Positions 1 through 9,416 are shown, numbered from the stretch's first letter. The stretch is 40,362 bases of DNA from CAMDBL01 sp964498125 (GCA_964498125.1 CAZCGE010000058.1:1-40362), one strand, 5' to 3'. Notes: generated by a model not told the origin, from the letters alone. Translations and numbers: made by a program.

Positions 1-58
1 TGGCCTTCATAATCTCGAATGCCCGAGGTAGGCTCTTGATCGTCGCCCTGTGCGACAT

Positions 59-105
59 GGGGGTGCTCCATTGCTTGGACCTAGACAATCCAAGGGAGTA
101 CCCCC
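59..105. repeat. Imperfect hairpin near the left edge
   Basis: Bases 59-69 (GGGGGTGCTCC) pair with 95-105 (GGAGTACCCCC) over 11 positions with one G-T wobble. Inside, CTTGG at 74-78 pairs with CCAAG at 90-94, leaving a bulge at 70-73. There is no T-run on either side, so a Rho-independent terminator is not shown. It could belong to a dispersed repeat or to the end of a gene left of the window. I see no gene in 1-180. Confidence 0.5.
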
Positions 106-180
106 TTCCGAGACTGACACAATCTTCCATACGTTACCTTCTTGCTTGCGCCCTTTTGAATTCGAGCGAGCTATAGTATC

Positions 181-465
181 ATGCGGGATGATGATTTCGA
201 ATGGGATGCCCGGAAAGCGGCCAGCAACCTGGCCGACCACGATGTTTCGTTCGAACTCGCACGCGACGCTTTCAGTGATCCCTTTGCCGTCGAGATGGAC
301 GACGATCGCGAGAACTACGACGAGGATCGCTTCGTTCTGATCGGCTTCGCCGGCGGTCGCCTGTTGCACGTTACTTACACGGTGCGAGGGCACCGCCATC
401 GGATCATTTCGGCGCGAGGTGCCGAACCCCATGAGCAGCGAAGATACCACGAAGAAAGACGCTGA
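181..465 (+). CDS. brnT: BrnT family toxin
   Basis: This 94-residue protein has the BrnT layout. An N-terminal FEWD-x2-KA-x2-N block (residues 6-15) is followed by DVSFELARDAF, and the C-terminal RIISARGAEPHEQRRYHE block is typical of the family. BrnT proteins adopt a RelE-like fold and act as ribonucleases that block translation until bound by an antitoxin. The ATG at 181 has no convincing Shine-Dalgarno sequence; the bases before it are AT-rich. The 3' end overlaps the next gene by 35 bp, the usual coupled toxin-antitoxin arrangement. The family call is from sequence; toxicity is inferred. Confidence 0.85.
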   Translation: MRDDDFEWDARKAASNLADHDVSFELARDAFSDPFAVEMDDDRENYDEDRFVLIGFAGGRLLHVTYTVRGHRHRIISARGAEPHEQRRYHEERR

Positions 466-805
466 CGTTCAGCATGACCGGAGGCGAGTCGACGCCATGA
501 CCGAGGAGGAACGCCACGCCGCCGCGATGGCGGATCCGGACGCGCGCCCCATGACCGACGAGGAATGGGCGCGGGCACGCCGTGTCCCCAGGGTGCGCAC
601 CGTCCGCCGCGCATTCAAGCTCTCGCAGGAGGATTTTGCAGCACGTTTCGGAATTCCCCTGGAAACCATAAAGGCATGGGAACTGCGCCACAGCGAGCCC
701 GATGCGCTGGCTAAAGCTTACCTGAAGGTCATCGCTTATGCTCCCGACGTCGTGAAAGAAGCGCTCGCATTCAAGCCCGGTATCGATCCACGCCCGATCC
801 GGTGA
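431..805 (+). CDS. XRE-type HTH antitoxin partner of BrnT
   Basis: About 124 residues. The N-terminal half is acidic (TEEERHAAAMADPDARPMTDEEW) and the C-terminal half is a helix-turn-helix: RRAFKLSQEDFAARFGIPLE, then TIKAWELRHSEP. This resembles the short XRE regulators of COG2944 rather than the classic ribbon-helix-helix BrnA. It probably binds both the BrnT toxin and the operon promoter. The ATG at 431 (MSSEDTTKK) was preferred to the in-frame codon at 419; both lie inside the toxin gene. The position directly after brnT supports the antitoxin role. The antitoxin function is inferred from context. Confidence 0.75.
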   Translation: MSSEDTTKKDADVQHDRRRVDAMTEEERHAAAMADPDARPMTDEEWARARRVPRVRTVRRAFKLSQEDFAARFGIPLETIKAWELRHSEPDALAKAYLKVIAYAPDVVKEALAFKPGIDPRPIR

Positions 806-878
806 AGTCAGCTGACAGCATTTCGTAACCCCTCAGGGACGGGCGTCATCGCTCGGGCCAAACCTAGCATTGCCCCCC

Positions 879-2441
879 ATGTCCCACGCCACCCTCACCG
901 ACACTTCGACCACCGCGCACCTTTTCAAGCACGCGGGATTGCGCCATGCCGAGCGTCCGGCGCTGGTCTGGCCCGGGCACACGCTGACCTACGCCGGCTT
1001 GGAGTGTGAGCTGGCCGCCATGGCCGAAGCCTTGCGCGCGCTCGGCATGAAAAAGGGGATGCGCTGCTGCCTGCTTGCCGGCAATCGGCCCGACGCCCTG
1101 GTCGTCACCTATGCCGCGCAATCGCTCGGCATGAGTACGACGGCGCTGCACCCGATCGGCGGCGAGGCCGACCACCGCTTCGTGCTGGAGGATTGCGGCG
1201 CCGATATCCTGGTCTATTGCGAGCGCGAGTTTACCGAGCGCGCCGAAGCGCTCGCCCGCACACTGCCGAAGCTGAAGGTCGTGCAGCTCGGCTCGCGCGC
1301 GGGGAGTGGCCTGTCGACGCTGGCCGAGCCCTATCTGGGCGCGCATTGGACGATCGACGCCGAGCCCAGCGACATCTCGCGCATTTCTTACACCGGCGGC
1401 ACCACCGGCAAGCCCAAGGGCATCATCCACCGCCACCGCTCGAACATGATGGCGGCGATCCTGACGCGCACCGCCTGGGACTGGCCGTCCGAGGTGCGCT
1501 TCCTGTCGGTGACACCGCTGTCGCATGCGTCGGGAACCATGTTCCTGCCGGTGGCGCTGCAGGGCGGCGCCATGCATATCGCCCCGCGCTTCACGCCGAA
1601 ATCCTATGCCGAAATCGCGCGCGCCGAACGCATCACCTGCGGCTTCCTGGTGCCGACCCAAATGCTGCGCATTCTCGATGAGCCCGACCTCGACGTGGCA
1701 GCCGTACGGGCGATTCATTGCATTCTCTATGGCGCCGCTCCGATCGCGCCGGAGCGGTTGAAGCAATGGCTCGAACGCTTCGGCCAGAACCTCGTGCAGC
1801 TGTATGGCCAGGCGGAATCGCCCAATTGCTTCACGGTGCTGCCGCGCCATCTGCATGACCTGAAGCATCCCGAGCGGCTGGCCTCGTGCGGCATCGCCAA
1901 TCCCGGCATGCAGATCGCCATTTTGGACGCCAACAGCCAACCCGTCGCCGACGGCCAGCCCGGCGAATTGTGCGCGCGTGGTCCCAGCGTCATGGAAGGT
2001 TACTGGAACCGACCCGAGGAGACGGAGAGGACGCTGGCCGGCGACTGGCTGCATTCGGGTGATATCGCCGTGCGCGACAAGGACGGCTTCTACTATCTCG
2101 TCGGCCGCGCCAAGGACATGATCATTTCCGGCGGGTTCAACGTCTACCCCAAGGAGGTGGAGGACGTGATCGCCATGGACCCTGCGGTCGCCGCCGTGGC
2201 CGTGATCGGCGTACCCGACGCGCAATGGGGCGAGGCGGTCAAGGCCTGTGTCGTGCCCAAGCCCGGCGCCAGCATCGACGTCGAGCGCATCATCGCCGCC
2301 GTGAAGGCGGCCAAGGGCAACGTCTATGCGCCCAAGACCGTCGACATCGTCGATACCATTCCGCTGACGCCGCTCGGCAAGCCCGACAAGGTCGTGCTGC
2401 GCGCCCGCTACTGGGGCGGCCAGGCTCGCGCCATAGCCTGA
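879..2441 (+). CDS. AMP-forming acyl-CoA synthetase
   Basis: This 520-residue member of the ANL superfamily activates a carboxylic acid to an acyl-adenylate and then to the CoA thioester. The P-loop-like motif YTGGTTGKPKG is near residue 170, YGQAESP marks the adenine pocket, and GDW-LHSGD and GGFNVYPKEVEDV mark the hinge region. The C-terminal catalytic lysine is in PLTPLGKPDK. The set is complete, so the enzyme should be active. The substrate cannot be read from the sequence; fatty or aromatic acids such as cinnamate types are possible. The ATG at 879 is used rather than TTG at 870. It stands alone between the toxin-antitoxin pair and a long gap. Confidence 0.88.
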   Translation: MSHATLTDTSTTAHLFKHAGLRHAERPALVWPGHTLTYAGLECELAAMAEALRALGMKKGMRCCLLAGNRPDALVVTYAAQSLGMSTTALHPIGGEADHRFVLEDCGADILVYCEREFTERAEALARTLPKLKVVQLGSRAGSGLSTLAEPYLGAHWTIDAEPSDISRISYTGGTTGKPKGIIHRHRSNMMAAILTRTAWDWPSEVRFLSVTPLSHASGTMFLPVALQGGAMHIAPRFTPKSYAEIARAERITCGFLVPTQMLRILDEPDLDVAAVRAIHCILYGAAPIAPERLKQWLERFGQNLVQLYGQAESPNCFTVLPRHLHDLKHPERLASCGIANPGMQIAILDANSQPVADGQPGELCARGPSVMEGYWNRPEETERTLAGDWLHSGDIAVRDKDGFYYLVGRAKDMIISGGFNVYPKEVEDVIAMDPAVAAVAVIGVPDAQWGEAVKACVVPKPGASIDVERIIAAVKAAKGNVYAPKTVDIVDTIPLTPLGKPDKVVLRARYWGGQARAIA

Positions 2442-3113
2442 GGCCGGGCGGCGCAATGCTCCGCAAACGCTGCTTCTCCCGGAGCCGGCGACCCGGGCGG
2501 CGGGCGACCATGGGGACGGCCATTTTATTCCACTTGAATGCAGATATTTTTCAATATGATAAATACTTACATTGTTACGGTTTCTTACCGTTATTTGAAG
2601 CGATGCCGCCAAATTATCCTGCTCGCGCCACACTGCTTCCGCATTCAGATCGCCAAGTGTTGCCTGTCGCGACGGCGCCGGGACAAGGCGGGGCATCGCA
2701 CAATGGCTTCCAGGGGGAACCGGAGGCCGCGCTCGCAGCCAACGGCTGCGCCCGCGAACCGGGGGGATCTCGGCTCGCCAAGTTGGACTGCTGATGCGGA
2801 ACGAAGGGTCCCGGCGACCTGACGCCCGCATCACGGGGAGCCCGTTTGTCTGCCGGGATAGGAAGGCAATGGGCTTCACACGGCGTCGACGGACCGCGGG
2901 GCCATCCGACGCAGCCGGCTGCTCTGCAGCTCACGCCATCGCGCGTGCCCGCTGCTCCGCCCAAGCCGGCTGTGTCCTGGCTCCGCCACCGTTGCCGCAG
3001 GTCCATGACGGCGCAGCATCGGCTGCATTCATCAATCCGGCCGGAGGCGCCGCATGCTGTTAGAAAAGATCGATATTCCAGAGAGTGAGCGTTGTGCCGC
3101 CGGTCAGTCCGTC
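2442..3113. other. Long intergenic stretch without a supported gene
   Basis: About 670 bp. An AT-rich island at about 2520-2600 contrasts with its GC-rich surroundings and could hold a promoter or be a foreign remnant. It includes a 5-bp inverted repeat, ACGGT-ttctt-ACCGT. The remainder is GC-rich, and its open frames on both strands have no recognisable domain or family resemblance. No RNA gene or clear terminator was seen. Confidence 0.4.
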
Positions 3114-3944
3114 ATGCGCCAAGTCGTGATGTTCTGCGGCCTGCTGCTGCTCTCGATTCTACTGACCGCCTGTGTCAGCGCCGAGCACTGTCGCAATGTA
3201 TTGGCGGCTTCGGCGGCGACAAAGGCGGCAGACGCGCGGCAGGCCAGCAAGGACAAGACTGCGCGGGCATCCACCGCTGCAACGCAGACACGCCCGGCCA
3301 CGGACACGGACACGGCTGCTGGCGAAGATGCCGCGCGCGCGGCAGCCAGCCGCATCGCCGCCGAGCTGGCCCGCGCCTGTCCACGCGCGGCACCCGACAG
3401 CCTCGCGGCCTTCGAGGCCTGCCGCAAGGCGCTGACCGGCGCCTCCGTCTTCCGCGACGCCCTGTCCGACCGCACGCTATGGGGACCACAGAGCAACGAT
3501 CTGTCCAAGGGACTGAAGGAGTCCGGTCTCACCCGGGTCGCGCCCGATACGCTGGCCGGGCTCTTCATGCCCCTGTTCATGTTCACCGGCAAGCATTCGC
3601 TCGCCTGGAGTGAGAATGAGAAGCTCTGGCGCCTCGAACTCGCGGCCTCGTTCCGCAGCCGCCTGCAACACGATCAGCTGCCCGCGCCTTACCAGCACCA
3701 GGAGGAGACTTGGCGCCTCTTCGAGCGCACCAGCACTGTCCTGCTGTGGATCGATCCGAGCACCACGCGCATCACTTATGCGCAGGTCTCCGAGCGCGGG
3801 CGGCGGCCGCAATCCTTCGCACTCGAACCCAGATCAAAGGAGACGGCGGAGGGCGGCGCAGGGCAACTCGAGACGTCGCTCAGACCACGGCATGCCGAGC
3901 CGCCTGGATCACCTTCGGCGCAACCCTCCAGCGCCGCCAATTGA
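3114..3944 (+). CDS. Putative lipoprotein, function unknown
   Basis: This 276-residue protein starts with a lipoprotein signal, MRQVVMFCGLLLLSILLTAC, with lipobox LTAC at Cys20. A low-complexity Ala/Thr/Asp/Lys stretch (about residues 30-95) probably spans the periplasm. The folded part, about 100-250, holds the pattern DTLAGLFMPLFMFTGKHSLA and two Cys in ARACPRAAPDSLAAFEACRK. The C-terminus is Pro/Ser rich. I do not recognise the family. The ATG at 3114 is chosen because it puts the signal peptide at the N-terminus; an upstream in-frame codon at 3054 would add 20 charged residues. The next gene starts 78 bp downstream on the same strand. Confidence 0.7.
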   Translation: MRQVVMFCGLLLLSILLTACVSAEHCRNVLAASAATKAADARQASKDKTARASTAATQTRPATDTDTAAGEDAARAAASRIAAELARACPRAAPDSLAAFEACRKALTGASVFRDALSDRTLWGPQSNDLSKGLKESGLTRVAPDTLAGLFMPLFMFTGKHSLAWSENEKLWRLELAASFRSRLQHDQLPAPYQHQEETWRLFERTSTVLLWIDPSTTRITYAQVSERGRRPQSFALEPRSKETAEGGAGQLETSLRPRHAEPPGSPSAQPSSAAN

Positions 3945-4022
3945 TGGCCTCTGGCCTGGGCCTTGCCAGGCAAACTCAACGCATCCCGGCCCATCCGCCG
4001 GGTCGAAATTGGAGACCCCTCG

Positions 4023-4961
4023 ATGCTCAAGCTCATCAGTCCCGCGTTCGCCAAGCGCGCCCTCCCCGCCAGCACCGACGACGTGCCGCCGGTTGAAACC
4101 CGGCAAGGCCGTCTGGCGGCGATCAACGCGCTGACCGAGGACGTCGTGGAGCTGGTTATCGAGCCGGCGAGCCCCTGCCAGGTTCTGCCCGGCCAACACA
4201 TGGACATCGCGTTCGCCGGGTTTCCGGCTCGCGCCTTCTGCCCGACTCCGGCTTTGGACGCACGGCCCGCCGACGGCATGCTGAGCTTCCATGTCAGCCG
4301 TCTTGCCGCGGGGCGCGTTTCGAGCGAACTCAGCCGCGCCATCAAGGTCGGCCACAGCGTCAAACTCACCGGACCGCATGGCGACGCCTACCTGCGCCCC
4401 GGCCTGCAGAACCGGCTGGTGCTGGTCTCCAGCGGCACCGGCTTTGCGCCGATGTGGGCGGTGGCGGACGCCGCGCTGCGCGAGCGGCCGAACCGGTCCA
4501 TGCTGCTGATTGTCGGTGTGCGTTCCGTGCACGCGCTCTACATGGTGCAGGCCCTCGATATGATGGCCACCTGTCCCAACGTGCGCATCCTGGTGATCAG
4601 CGAGGAGAAACAATTGCTCACCCGCTACATCCTGCCCGGGCGGCCGACCGACTACATGCCGCCGGTGTTGCCGCGCGATACCGTATTCGCGGCAGGACCC
4701 GCGCCGATGCTCGCTTTGATTGCCGAAACCGCGGCCGCCTCTGGCGCCACGTTGCACGCCACGCCGTTCCTGCCCGCCGACGACAGCAAGTCCGCCACCT
4801 GGTTCAGCCGCATCGCTTGGCGGCGTGGCAAGGCCGCGCCCGAAATGCAGGACGCTTCGCCTGCCATGCCAACTCCCCCGACGCTGGCGGCGCGGTTGCA
4901 AACCGCGACAAGGGTTGGCCCGCCGCCGTTGAAAATCACCCCCGGCCTAGCATCGCGCTGA
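4023..4961 (+). CDS. Stand-alone ferredoxin-reductase-like flavoprotein
   Basis: About 312 residues. The N-terminal beta-barrel (about 25-125) resembles the FAD-binding domain of the FNR superfamily, although the usual RxYS motif is altered (RAFCPTP). The nucleotide-binding half (about 130-235) has VLVSSGTGFAPMWAV and FAAGPAPMLAL, corresponding to the GGTGxxP and CGPPPM motifs. No 2Fe-2S or globin domain is attached, so it must pass electrons to a separate partner. The last 60 residues look disordered (Pro/Thr/Arg rich). GGAG 9 bp upstream supports the ATG at 4023. The partner is unknown; the preceding lipoprotein is cooriented but has no evident link. Confidence 0.75.
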   Translation: MLKLISPAFAKRALPASTDDVPPVETRQGRLAAINALTEDVVELVIEPASPCQVLPGQHMDIAFAGFPARAFCPTPALDARPADGMLSFHVSRLAAGRVSSELSRAIKVGHSVKLTGPHGDAYLRPGLQNRLVLVSSGTGFAPMWAVADAALRERPNRSMLLIVGVRSVHALYMVQALDMMATCPNVRILVISEEKQLLTRYILPGRPTDYMPPVLPRDTVFAAGPAPMLALIAETAAASGATLHATPFLPADDSKSATWFSRIAWRRGKAAPEMQDASPAMPTPPTLAARLQTATRVGPPPLKITPGLASR

Positions 4962-5009
4962 GCCCCTGATAGGGCGGCGAAGGGCGCGCGTCGTCGCCAC
5001 TCGATCCGA

Positions 5010-7751
5010 TCACGCACCGGCCCGGGGGCGGCCCAAGTCGCCGCCGCCCGGCACCGGCGACTCCACGCGCGCCATGATTAGTCGCTGGTAGACGCGGCCG
5101 ATGCCGACCAGGACCGCGCCAAGGCAGAGGAATGACAGCGCGCGCCACAGCCCGGAGACGCCGGCGAGGTCGATCAGCAGCACCTTGGCCAGAACGACGA
5201 CGATCAACAGCGCCGAGGCGATGCGCGCCTCCAGCGATTGCCGCCACAGGCCGTAGGCGAGGAAGGCCACGGCCAGCGCCAGCCACGCCGCCGTGTAGCC
5301 CCAGATCTCAGCGCTGCTCGAGGGCAGGAAGACGTAAATGCGCGATCCTTGATGGATGTGGCGCACCTCCAGCGTGACGTAGGCGAAGATCAGCGCGATC
5401 GCTATCGATCCGGCAATGCGCACAAACCAGTCCGGTCTGACGCCGCGTGCGGCACGCGCCACGTAGAGCCCGGCAAAGCCGGGAAGCAGATACGCCGGGA
5501 TCAGCGAGCTGAAGATCACGGCACCACCGATTACGTCCCGGCTGAACAGCGGGTTGTCGATGAACCCGAGGCCGACCACGATCATCAGCAGGGAGAGGCC
5601 CGCGAATAGGTGCGAGGCCGTCCGGAAAATGACGTTGCCGCGCGCCAGATCGAGCCGGGTCAGCACATGGGTGAACCCCAGGCCGAGCGTCGCCAGCAGC
5701 CCCTGCTCGACGTGCCCGGTGATCGGCTTGGTCAGGTCGCCGCCGGCCATGGCGTGATGCAGCTGGAAAAATGCGAAGAGGCCCGTGAACAGCACGGCGA
5801 GGCCATCGGCAATGCGCACGGCGGCGTCATCGCCTTGGCGCCGCAATAGGTTGGCCGACAGCGCGAAGGCCAGCGCCGGGACGCCGTAGCCGAGCAGCAG
5901 CCAGTTGAACAGCGGCGTGGTGCCGACGCCAGTGCCCATGATGCGCGGATCCCAGGCCAAGCGCGCCAGGACGACGGCGCCGAGTGCGGTCACCGCGTAG
6001 CGCAGCAGCGGGATCGACTTGCGCGTGGCGACATGTGCCGTGCCCAGCGCCGACAGGGCCAGGGCGACCGTCAGGTAGCCACGCGACAAGGTGGTGACGA
6101 GGGCAAAGCTGAACGCGGCAATGGCAGCGGCGGCCAGCGCGCCGGCGGCGAGATTCAATGCCGGTCGCGGCTCGGCGCCGGCGGCGCGCGCGGTGGCTTC
6201 CGCCTTCTCGAAATAATCGGCCGAGGACGCCATGAAGGCGGCCAGCACCAGCGCGGCGAGGCCGAACGTGATCGAGCTGTCGAACTGGGTCACACGCAAG
6301 TAGGCGAGGATCAGGGCCAGCAGCACCGGCACGGTGGCGGCCACGGCATAAAGGGCTGCCGTCGGCAGCGGCAAGTCCGCGCCGCGGCGCAGCCGACGCT
6401 CGGCTGCGAAGCCCGCGGGCGCCACCGCCAGGATTGAGAACATCAGGAACTGCTGCACGTTTTCCGGCAGCCGCAACACCCGCGCCATCTCGGTTGCCAG
6501 CATCGTCGACGTTGGTGGCGCGGCCAGCCCGGGCCAGCTCCCGACCACGGCAAGGCCGACGATCCCGGCCAGCACCGACGCCGCCGCGACCGGCGCGCTC
6601 ACCAACCCCGCGGTCGCCAGCAATGCCGTTACGATGAACGCGAACGGCAACCAGAGCACGTGCGTGAAGGGTGCGGTGGACAGCACCAGCACGGCGAGCC
6701 AGGTCAGCACCGCCAGCGCCCCCGTACCGATCCAGTCGGGTTCAGCATCCTCGTCGCGCATGCCAATGTGCGGCTCGATCGCCATGCAGCCGATGGCCAG
6801 CACGGTCTGCAGCCCGGCGTACAGCATGGCGGCGGTGATCCAGGGCTCCTGCAAACGGTCGGCCTGGAACACGAACATCAGGCCCCACAGAACCGCGCCG
6901 GCGACTGCCGTGGCCGCCAACCACAGCCAGTGCCGCAAGCGAGCCAGAAGATAGGCCGCGATCGTCACCGCCAGCAGATAGACCATCACCGGCCAGGGCG
7001 AGGGCGCATCCGAGGACAGCAGCAGCGGCGTGACGTAGGAGCCGGCCAGGCCGAAGCCGGCAAGGGCTGGTCCATGCAGAATGGCCGACCACATCGTCGC
7101 CAGCGCCACCGCGCCGAGCAAGAGGAATGCAACCGCCGGCCCGATGAATCCGTAAAGCGCGTGCGCGGCGTAGATGGTGCCGAAGGCCACCGCTGTTCCC
7201 GCCGCCGTCAGCACGCTCGGGATGTGGGCCACCGGCAACTGCGGAATGCGGTGCAGGATCTCGCCGCGCCGGGTCTTCTCGCCGAGCCCGATCAGGATCA
7301 GCGCCAGGATGCCGCCGAGGATGACGCGCACGCCGGGCCCCAGCAGCCCCGCCTCGATCGAGTAGCGCACCAGGAAGATGCCGCCGAGCGCCAGCGCCAG
7401 CCCGCCGACCAGCACCGCCCAGTGCGCGCCGAGGCGCTCCTCGAGGCTGGGGCCGGCGGGTGGTGGCGGCTGAACATCATGTGCAGCCCAGACAGGGGGA
7501 ACCGAGGCCGGCTGGCTGGGCGCGCGAGGCGCAGCCGCCACCTGCTCGACCTGCGTTGCCAGCTGCGGTGCTGCCGCAGGTAACCCTGCCGGGCCGGCCT
7601 GGCCTCGCGCCAAGGCATCGATGTCGCCACGAATAGCGGCAATATCCGCCTCCACCTTGACGATCCGCTGCGTCAGCGTGCGCAACCTGCGCCGCGCCAC
7701 GAAGACGAGAATGGCCAGGATGATCAGGTAGAAGGTGAGATCGATGATCAT
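5010..7751 (-). CDS. DUF2339 multi-pass membrane protein
   Basis: 913 residues. An N-terminal membrane anchor (about 1-18) is followed by a short predicted coiled coil (KVEADIAAIRGDIDALA) and a Pro/Ala-rich linker. The rest is a long series of hydrophobic segments, roughly two dozen membrane helices. The block after ERLGAHW, with VGGLALALGGIFLVRYSIE, is the signature of DUF2339. The family is widespread, its biochemical role is not established, and it is sometimes discussed in cell-envelope contexts. It ends 48 bp from the FNR-like gene (convergent) and starts 170 bp from the thiolase gene (divergent), so it is probably monocistronic. Confidence 0.88.
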   Translation of the reverse strand: MIIDLTFYLIILAILVFVARRRLRTLTQRIVKVEADIAAIRGDIDALARGQAGPAGLPAAAPQLATQVEQVAAAPRAPSQPASVPPVWAAHDVQPPPPAGPSLEERLGAHWAVLVGGLALALGGIFLVRYSIEAGLLGPGVRVILGGILALILIGLGEKTRRGEILHRIPQLPVAHIPSVLTAAGTAVAFGTIYAAHALYGFIGPAVAFLLLGAVALATMWSAILHGPALAGFGLAGSYVTPLLLSSDAPSPWPVMVYLLAVTIAAYLLARLRHWLWLAATAVAGAVLWGLMFVFQADRLQEPWITAAMLYAGLQTVLAIGCMAIEPHIGMRDEDAEPDWIGTGALAVLTWLAVLVLSTAPFTHVLWLPFAFIVTALLATAGLVSAPVAAASVLAGIVGLAVVGSWPGLAAPPTSTMLATEMARVLRLPENVQQFLMFSILAVAPAGFAAERRLRRGADLPLPTAALYAVAATVPVLLALILAYLRVTQFDSSITFGLAALVLAAFMASSADYFEKAEATARAAGAEPRPALNLAAGALAAAAIAAFSFALVTTLSRGYLTVALALSALGTAHVATRKSIPLLRYAVTALGAVVLARLAWDPRIMGTGVGTTPLFNWLLLGYGVPALAFALSANLLRRQGDDAAVRIADGLAVLFTGLFAFFQLHHAMAGGDLTKPITGHVEQGLLATLGLGFTHVLTRLDLARGNVIFRTASHLFAGLSLLMIVVGLGFIDNPLFSRDVIGGAVIFSSLIPAYLLPGFAGLYVARAARGVRPDWFVRIAGSIAIALIFAYVTLEVRHIHQGSRIYVFLPSSSAEIWGYTAAWLALAVAFLAYGLWRQSLEARIASALLIVVVLAKVLLIDLAGVSGLWRALSFLCLGAVLVGIGRVYQRLIMARVESPVPGGGDLGRPRAGA

Positions 7752-7921
7752 GTTGCTCGAGCTCTGCTGTGGTCGGCGATCTCGTCATGGCGCCAGCGCG
7801 CCCACCGATCCTGGCTGCAGTTTGCAGCCGATTCGGGCAACGCCGCCAGCAGAAGTCATTGCCCCTGGAGCCCGCTCGCCTCCGCATGCTAGCCTCGGCT
7901 GGGATTAGATGGAGGACCGAC

Positions 7922-9088
7922 ATGCGCGAGGTGATGATCACGGGGATCGGGTCGACCCCTTACGGCAAGCTCGATGGCAGAGGCATTGAAAGCCTCGCCG
8001 TCGCTGCCGCCAGCATGGCGCTCGATCGCGCCGGCGTCGAGCGCGGCGAGATCGGCGCCGTCTACCTCGGCAACTTCGCCGCTGGCCCGCTGGCCGGCCA
8101 GGAGGTGCTGGCCGGCATGGTGGCTGACGACCTCGGGCTGACCGGCGGCATCCCCTGCACCAAGGTCGAAGGCGCCTGCGCCTCGGGCGGCATTGCTTTC
8201 CGCCACGCCATGCTGGCGGTCGCCACCGGCCAGTGCGACGCCGCTCTGGTCATCGGCGTCGAGAAGATGACGGCGGCGTCCAACGCGCAAGTGACGCAGG
8301 CCTTGAACCTCGCCATGGACAACCGCGCCGAGGGGCCATCGGGCCTGACCTTCCCCGGCCTGTTCGGCCTGGCCTGGCGGCTGCACGCGGAACGCTATGG
8401 GACGACGCGCGACGAGATCTCCGCCGTCATCATCAAGAACAAGGCCAACGGCCTCAAGAACCCGCTGGCGCAGATGGGCGCGACGTTGACCGCCGACATC
8501 ATCCGCCAGTCGGCGATGATCGCCGATCCGCTGCAGCTCTACGACTGCTGCCCGGTGTCGGATGGCGCGGCCGCCGTGGTCGTGGTGGCGGCCGATCGCG
8601 CCAGGGGAGCACCCGACCTGCCGCTGCGCATCCGCGCCGCCATCCAGACCAGCGGCCCGGCTCGCATCGCCGGCCACGAAGATTTGTGCAGCTTTCTGAC
8701 GACGCGGCGCGCAGCCGAGCGCGCCTACGCCCAGGCCGGCATCAAGCCGAGCGATCTCGATCTCGCCGAAATCCACGACTGCTTCTCCATGGCCGAGGTG
8801 ATCCACAGCGAGGATCTCGGCCTGGTGCCGCGCGGCATGGGCGCCAAGTGGGCGGCGGAGGGGCGCACGCAAGTCGGCGGCGACATCGCTATCAACGCCT
8901 CGGGCGGCCTCTTGTCGAAGGGCCATCCGGTCGGCGCCACCGGCGTCGGCCAGATCTACGAGGTGGCCCGCCAGTTGCGCGGCGAACACGGCAACCAGGT
9001 CAAGGGCGCGCGGCTGGGTCTGGCGCAGAATGTCGGCGGCGCGGGTGTGGCGTGCACCGTGACGATCCTGGAGCGCTCGGATGCCTGA
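7922..9088 (+). CDS. SCP2-type thiolase / lipid-transfer protein
   Basis: 388 residues of the thiolase superfamily. The nucleophile is Cys86 in EGACASGG; EIHDCFS lies at 284-290 and the catalytic His335 in GGLLSKGHPVGATG. The second thiolase cysteine is replaced by Asn370 in AQNVGG, as in the SCP2/lipid-transfer subgroup that pairs with DUF35 proteins. Members such as Ltp2 act as retro-aldolases in steroid side-chain degradation, so C-C cleavage without CoA exchange is possible. The ATG at 7922 follows GGAGGA. The gene overlaps the DUF35 gene by 8 bp, indicating cotranslation and a complex. The substrate is unknown. Confidence 0.88.
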   Translation: MREVMITGIGSTPYGKLDGRGIESLAVAAASMALDRAGVERGEIGAVYLGNFAAGPLAGQEVLAGMVADDLGLTGGIPCTKVEGACASGGIAFRHAMLAVATGQCDAALVIGVEKMTAASNAQVTQALNLAMDNRAEGPSGLTFPGLFGLAWRLHAERYGTTRDEISAVIIKNKANGLKNPLAQMGATLTADIIRQSAMIADPLQLYDCCPVSDGAAAVVVVAADRARGAPDLPLRIRAAIQTSGPARIAGHEDLCSFLTTRRAAERAYAQAGIKPSDLDLAEIHDCFSMAEVIHSEDLGLVPRGMGAKWAAEGRTQVGGDIAINASGGLLSKGHPVGATGVGQIYEVARQLRGEHGNQVKGARLGLAQNVGGAGVACTVTILERSDA

Positions 9089-9416
9089 AGCTCTCTCCGT
9101 GCCCATCGTCAAGTGCTCGGCCTGCGGCGCGCTCGATCCCGGCCCGCGCGAGATCTGTCCCAAGTGCTTCAAAATGGCCCTCGAACCGTCGACCACGCCC
9201 GGCACCGGCTCACTCGTCTCCTGGACCCTGATCCGCCGCCCGCCAGCGCAATACCGCGAGGACGGCCAGTACGCGGTCGCCATCGTCAAGCTCGATAGCG
9301 GTGTGCAGGTGACCGGCCGCCTCAAGGACCCGAGCGAGGCGATCAAGCCGGGCGCGCGCGTGCAGGCGGTGGCGCCTGTGCGGCAGACGGTTGTGTTCGA
9401 GGTAGTGCAGGGGTGA
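9081..9416 (+). CDS. DUF35 zinc-ribbon OB-fold protein
   Basis: 111 residues. An N-terminal rubredoxin-like zinc ribbon has Cys12, Cys15, Cys26 and Cys29 (KCSACGA, EICPKC). It is followed by an OB-fold (about 45-110) with the run GSLVSWTLIRRPPAQY. DUF35 proteins are obligatory partners of thiolase-like enzymes, helping acyl-CoA binding or channelling. The 8-bp overlap with the thiolase gene makes that partner obvious. The stop codon lies inside the left arm of an inverted repeat, so the hairpin could affect mRNA ends or the next gene. Confidence 0.88.
   Translation: MPEALSVPIVKCSACGALDPGPREICPKCFKMALEPSTTPGTGSLVSWTLIRRPPAQYREDGQYAVAIVKLDSGVQVTGRLKDPSEAIKPGARVQAVAPVRQTVVFEVVQG

Noticed and set aside
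864..2879. Long minus-strand open frame (671 codons) opposite the acyl-CoA synthetase
   Set aside because: It mirrors a complete enzyme with full motifs on the plus strand. Its translation is Ala/Gly/Arg-rich with no domain, as expected from GC-rich antisense frames.
2614..3006. Minus-strand 130-codon frame in the 2442-3113 gap
   Set aside because: Arg/Ala/Pro-rich sequence without a domain, upstream signal or neighbour logic.
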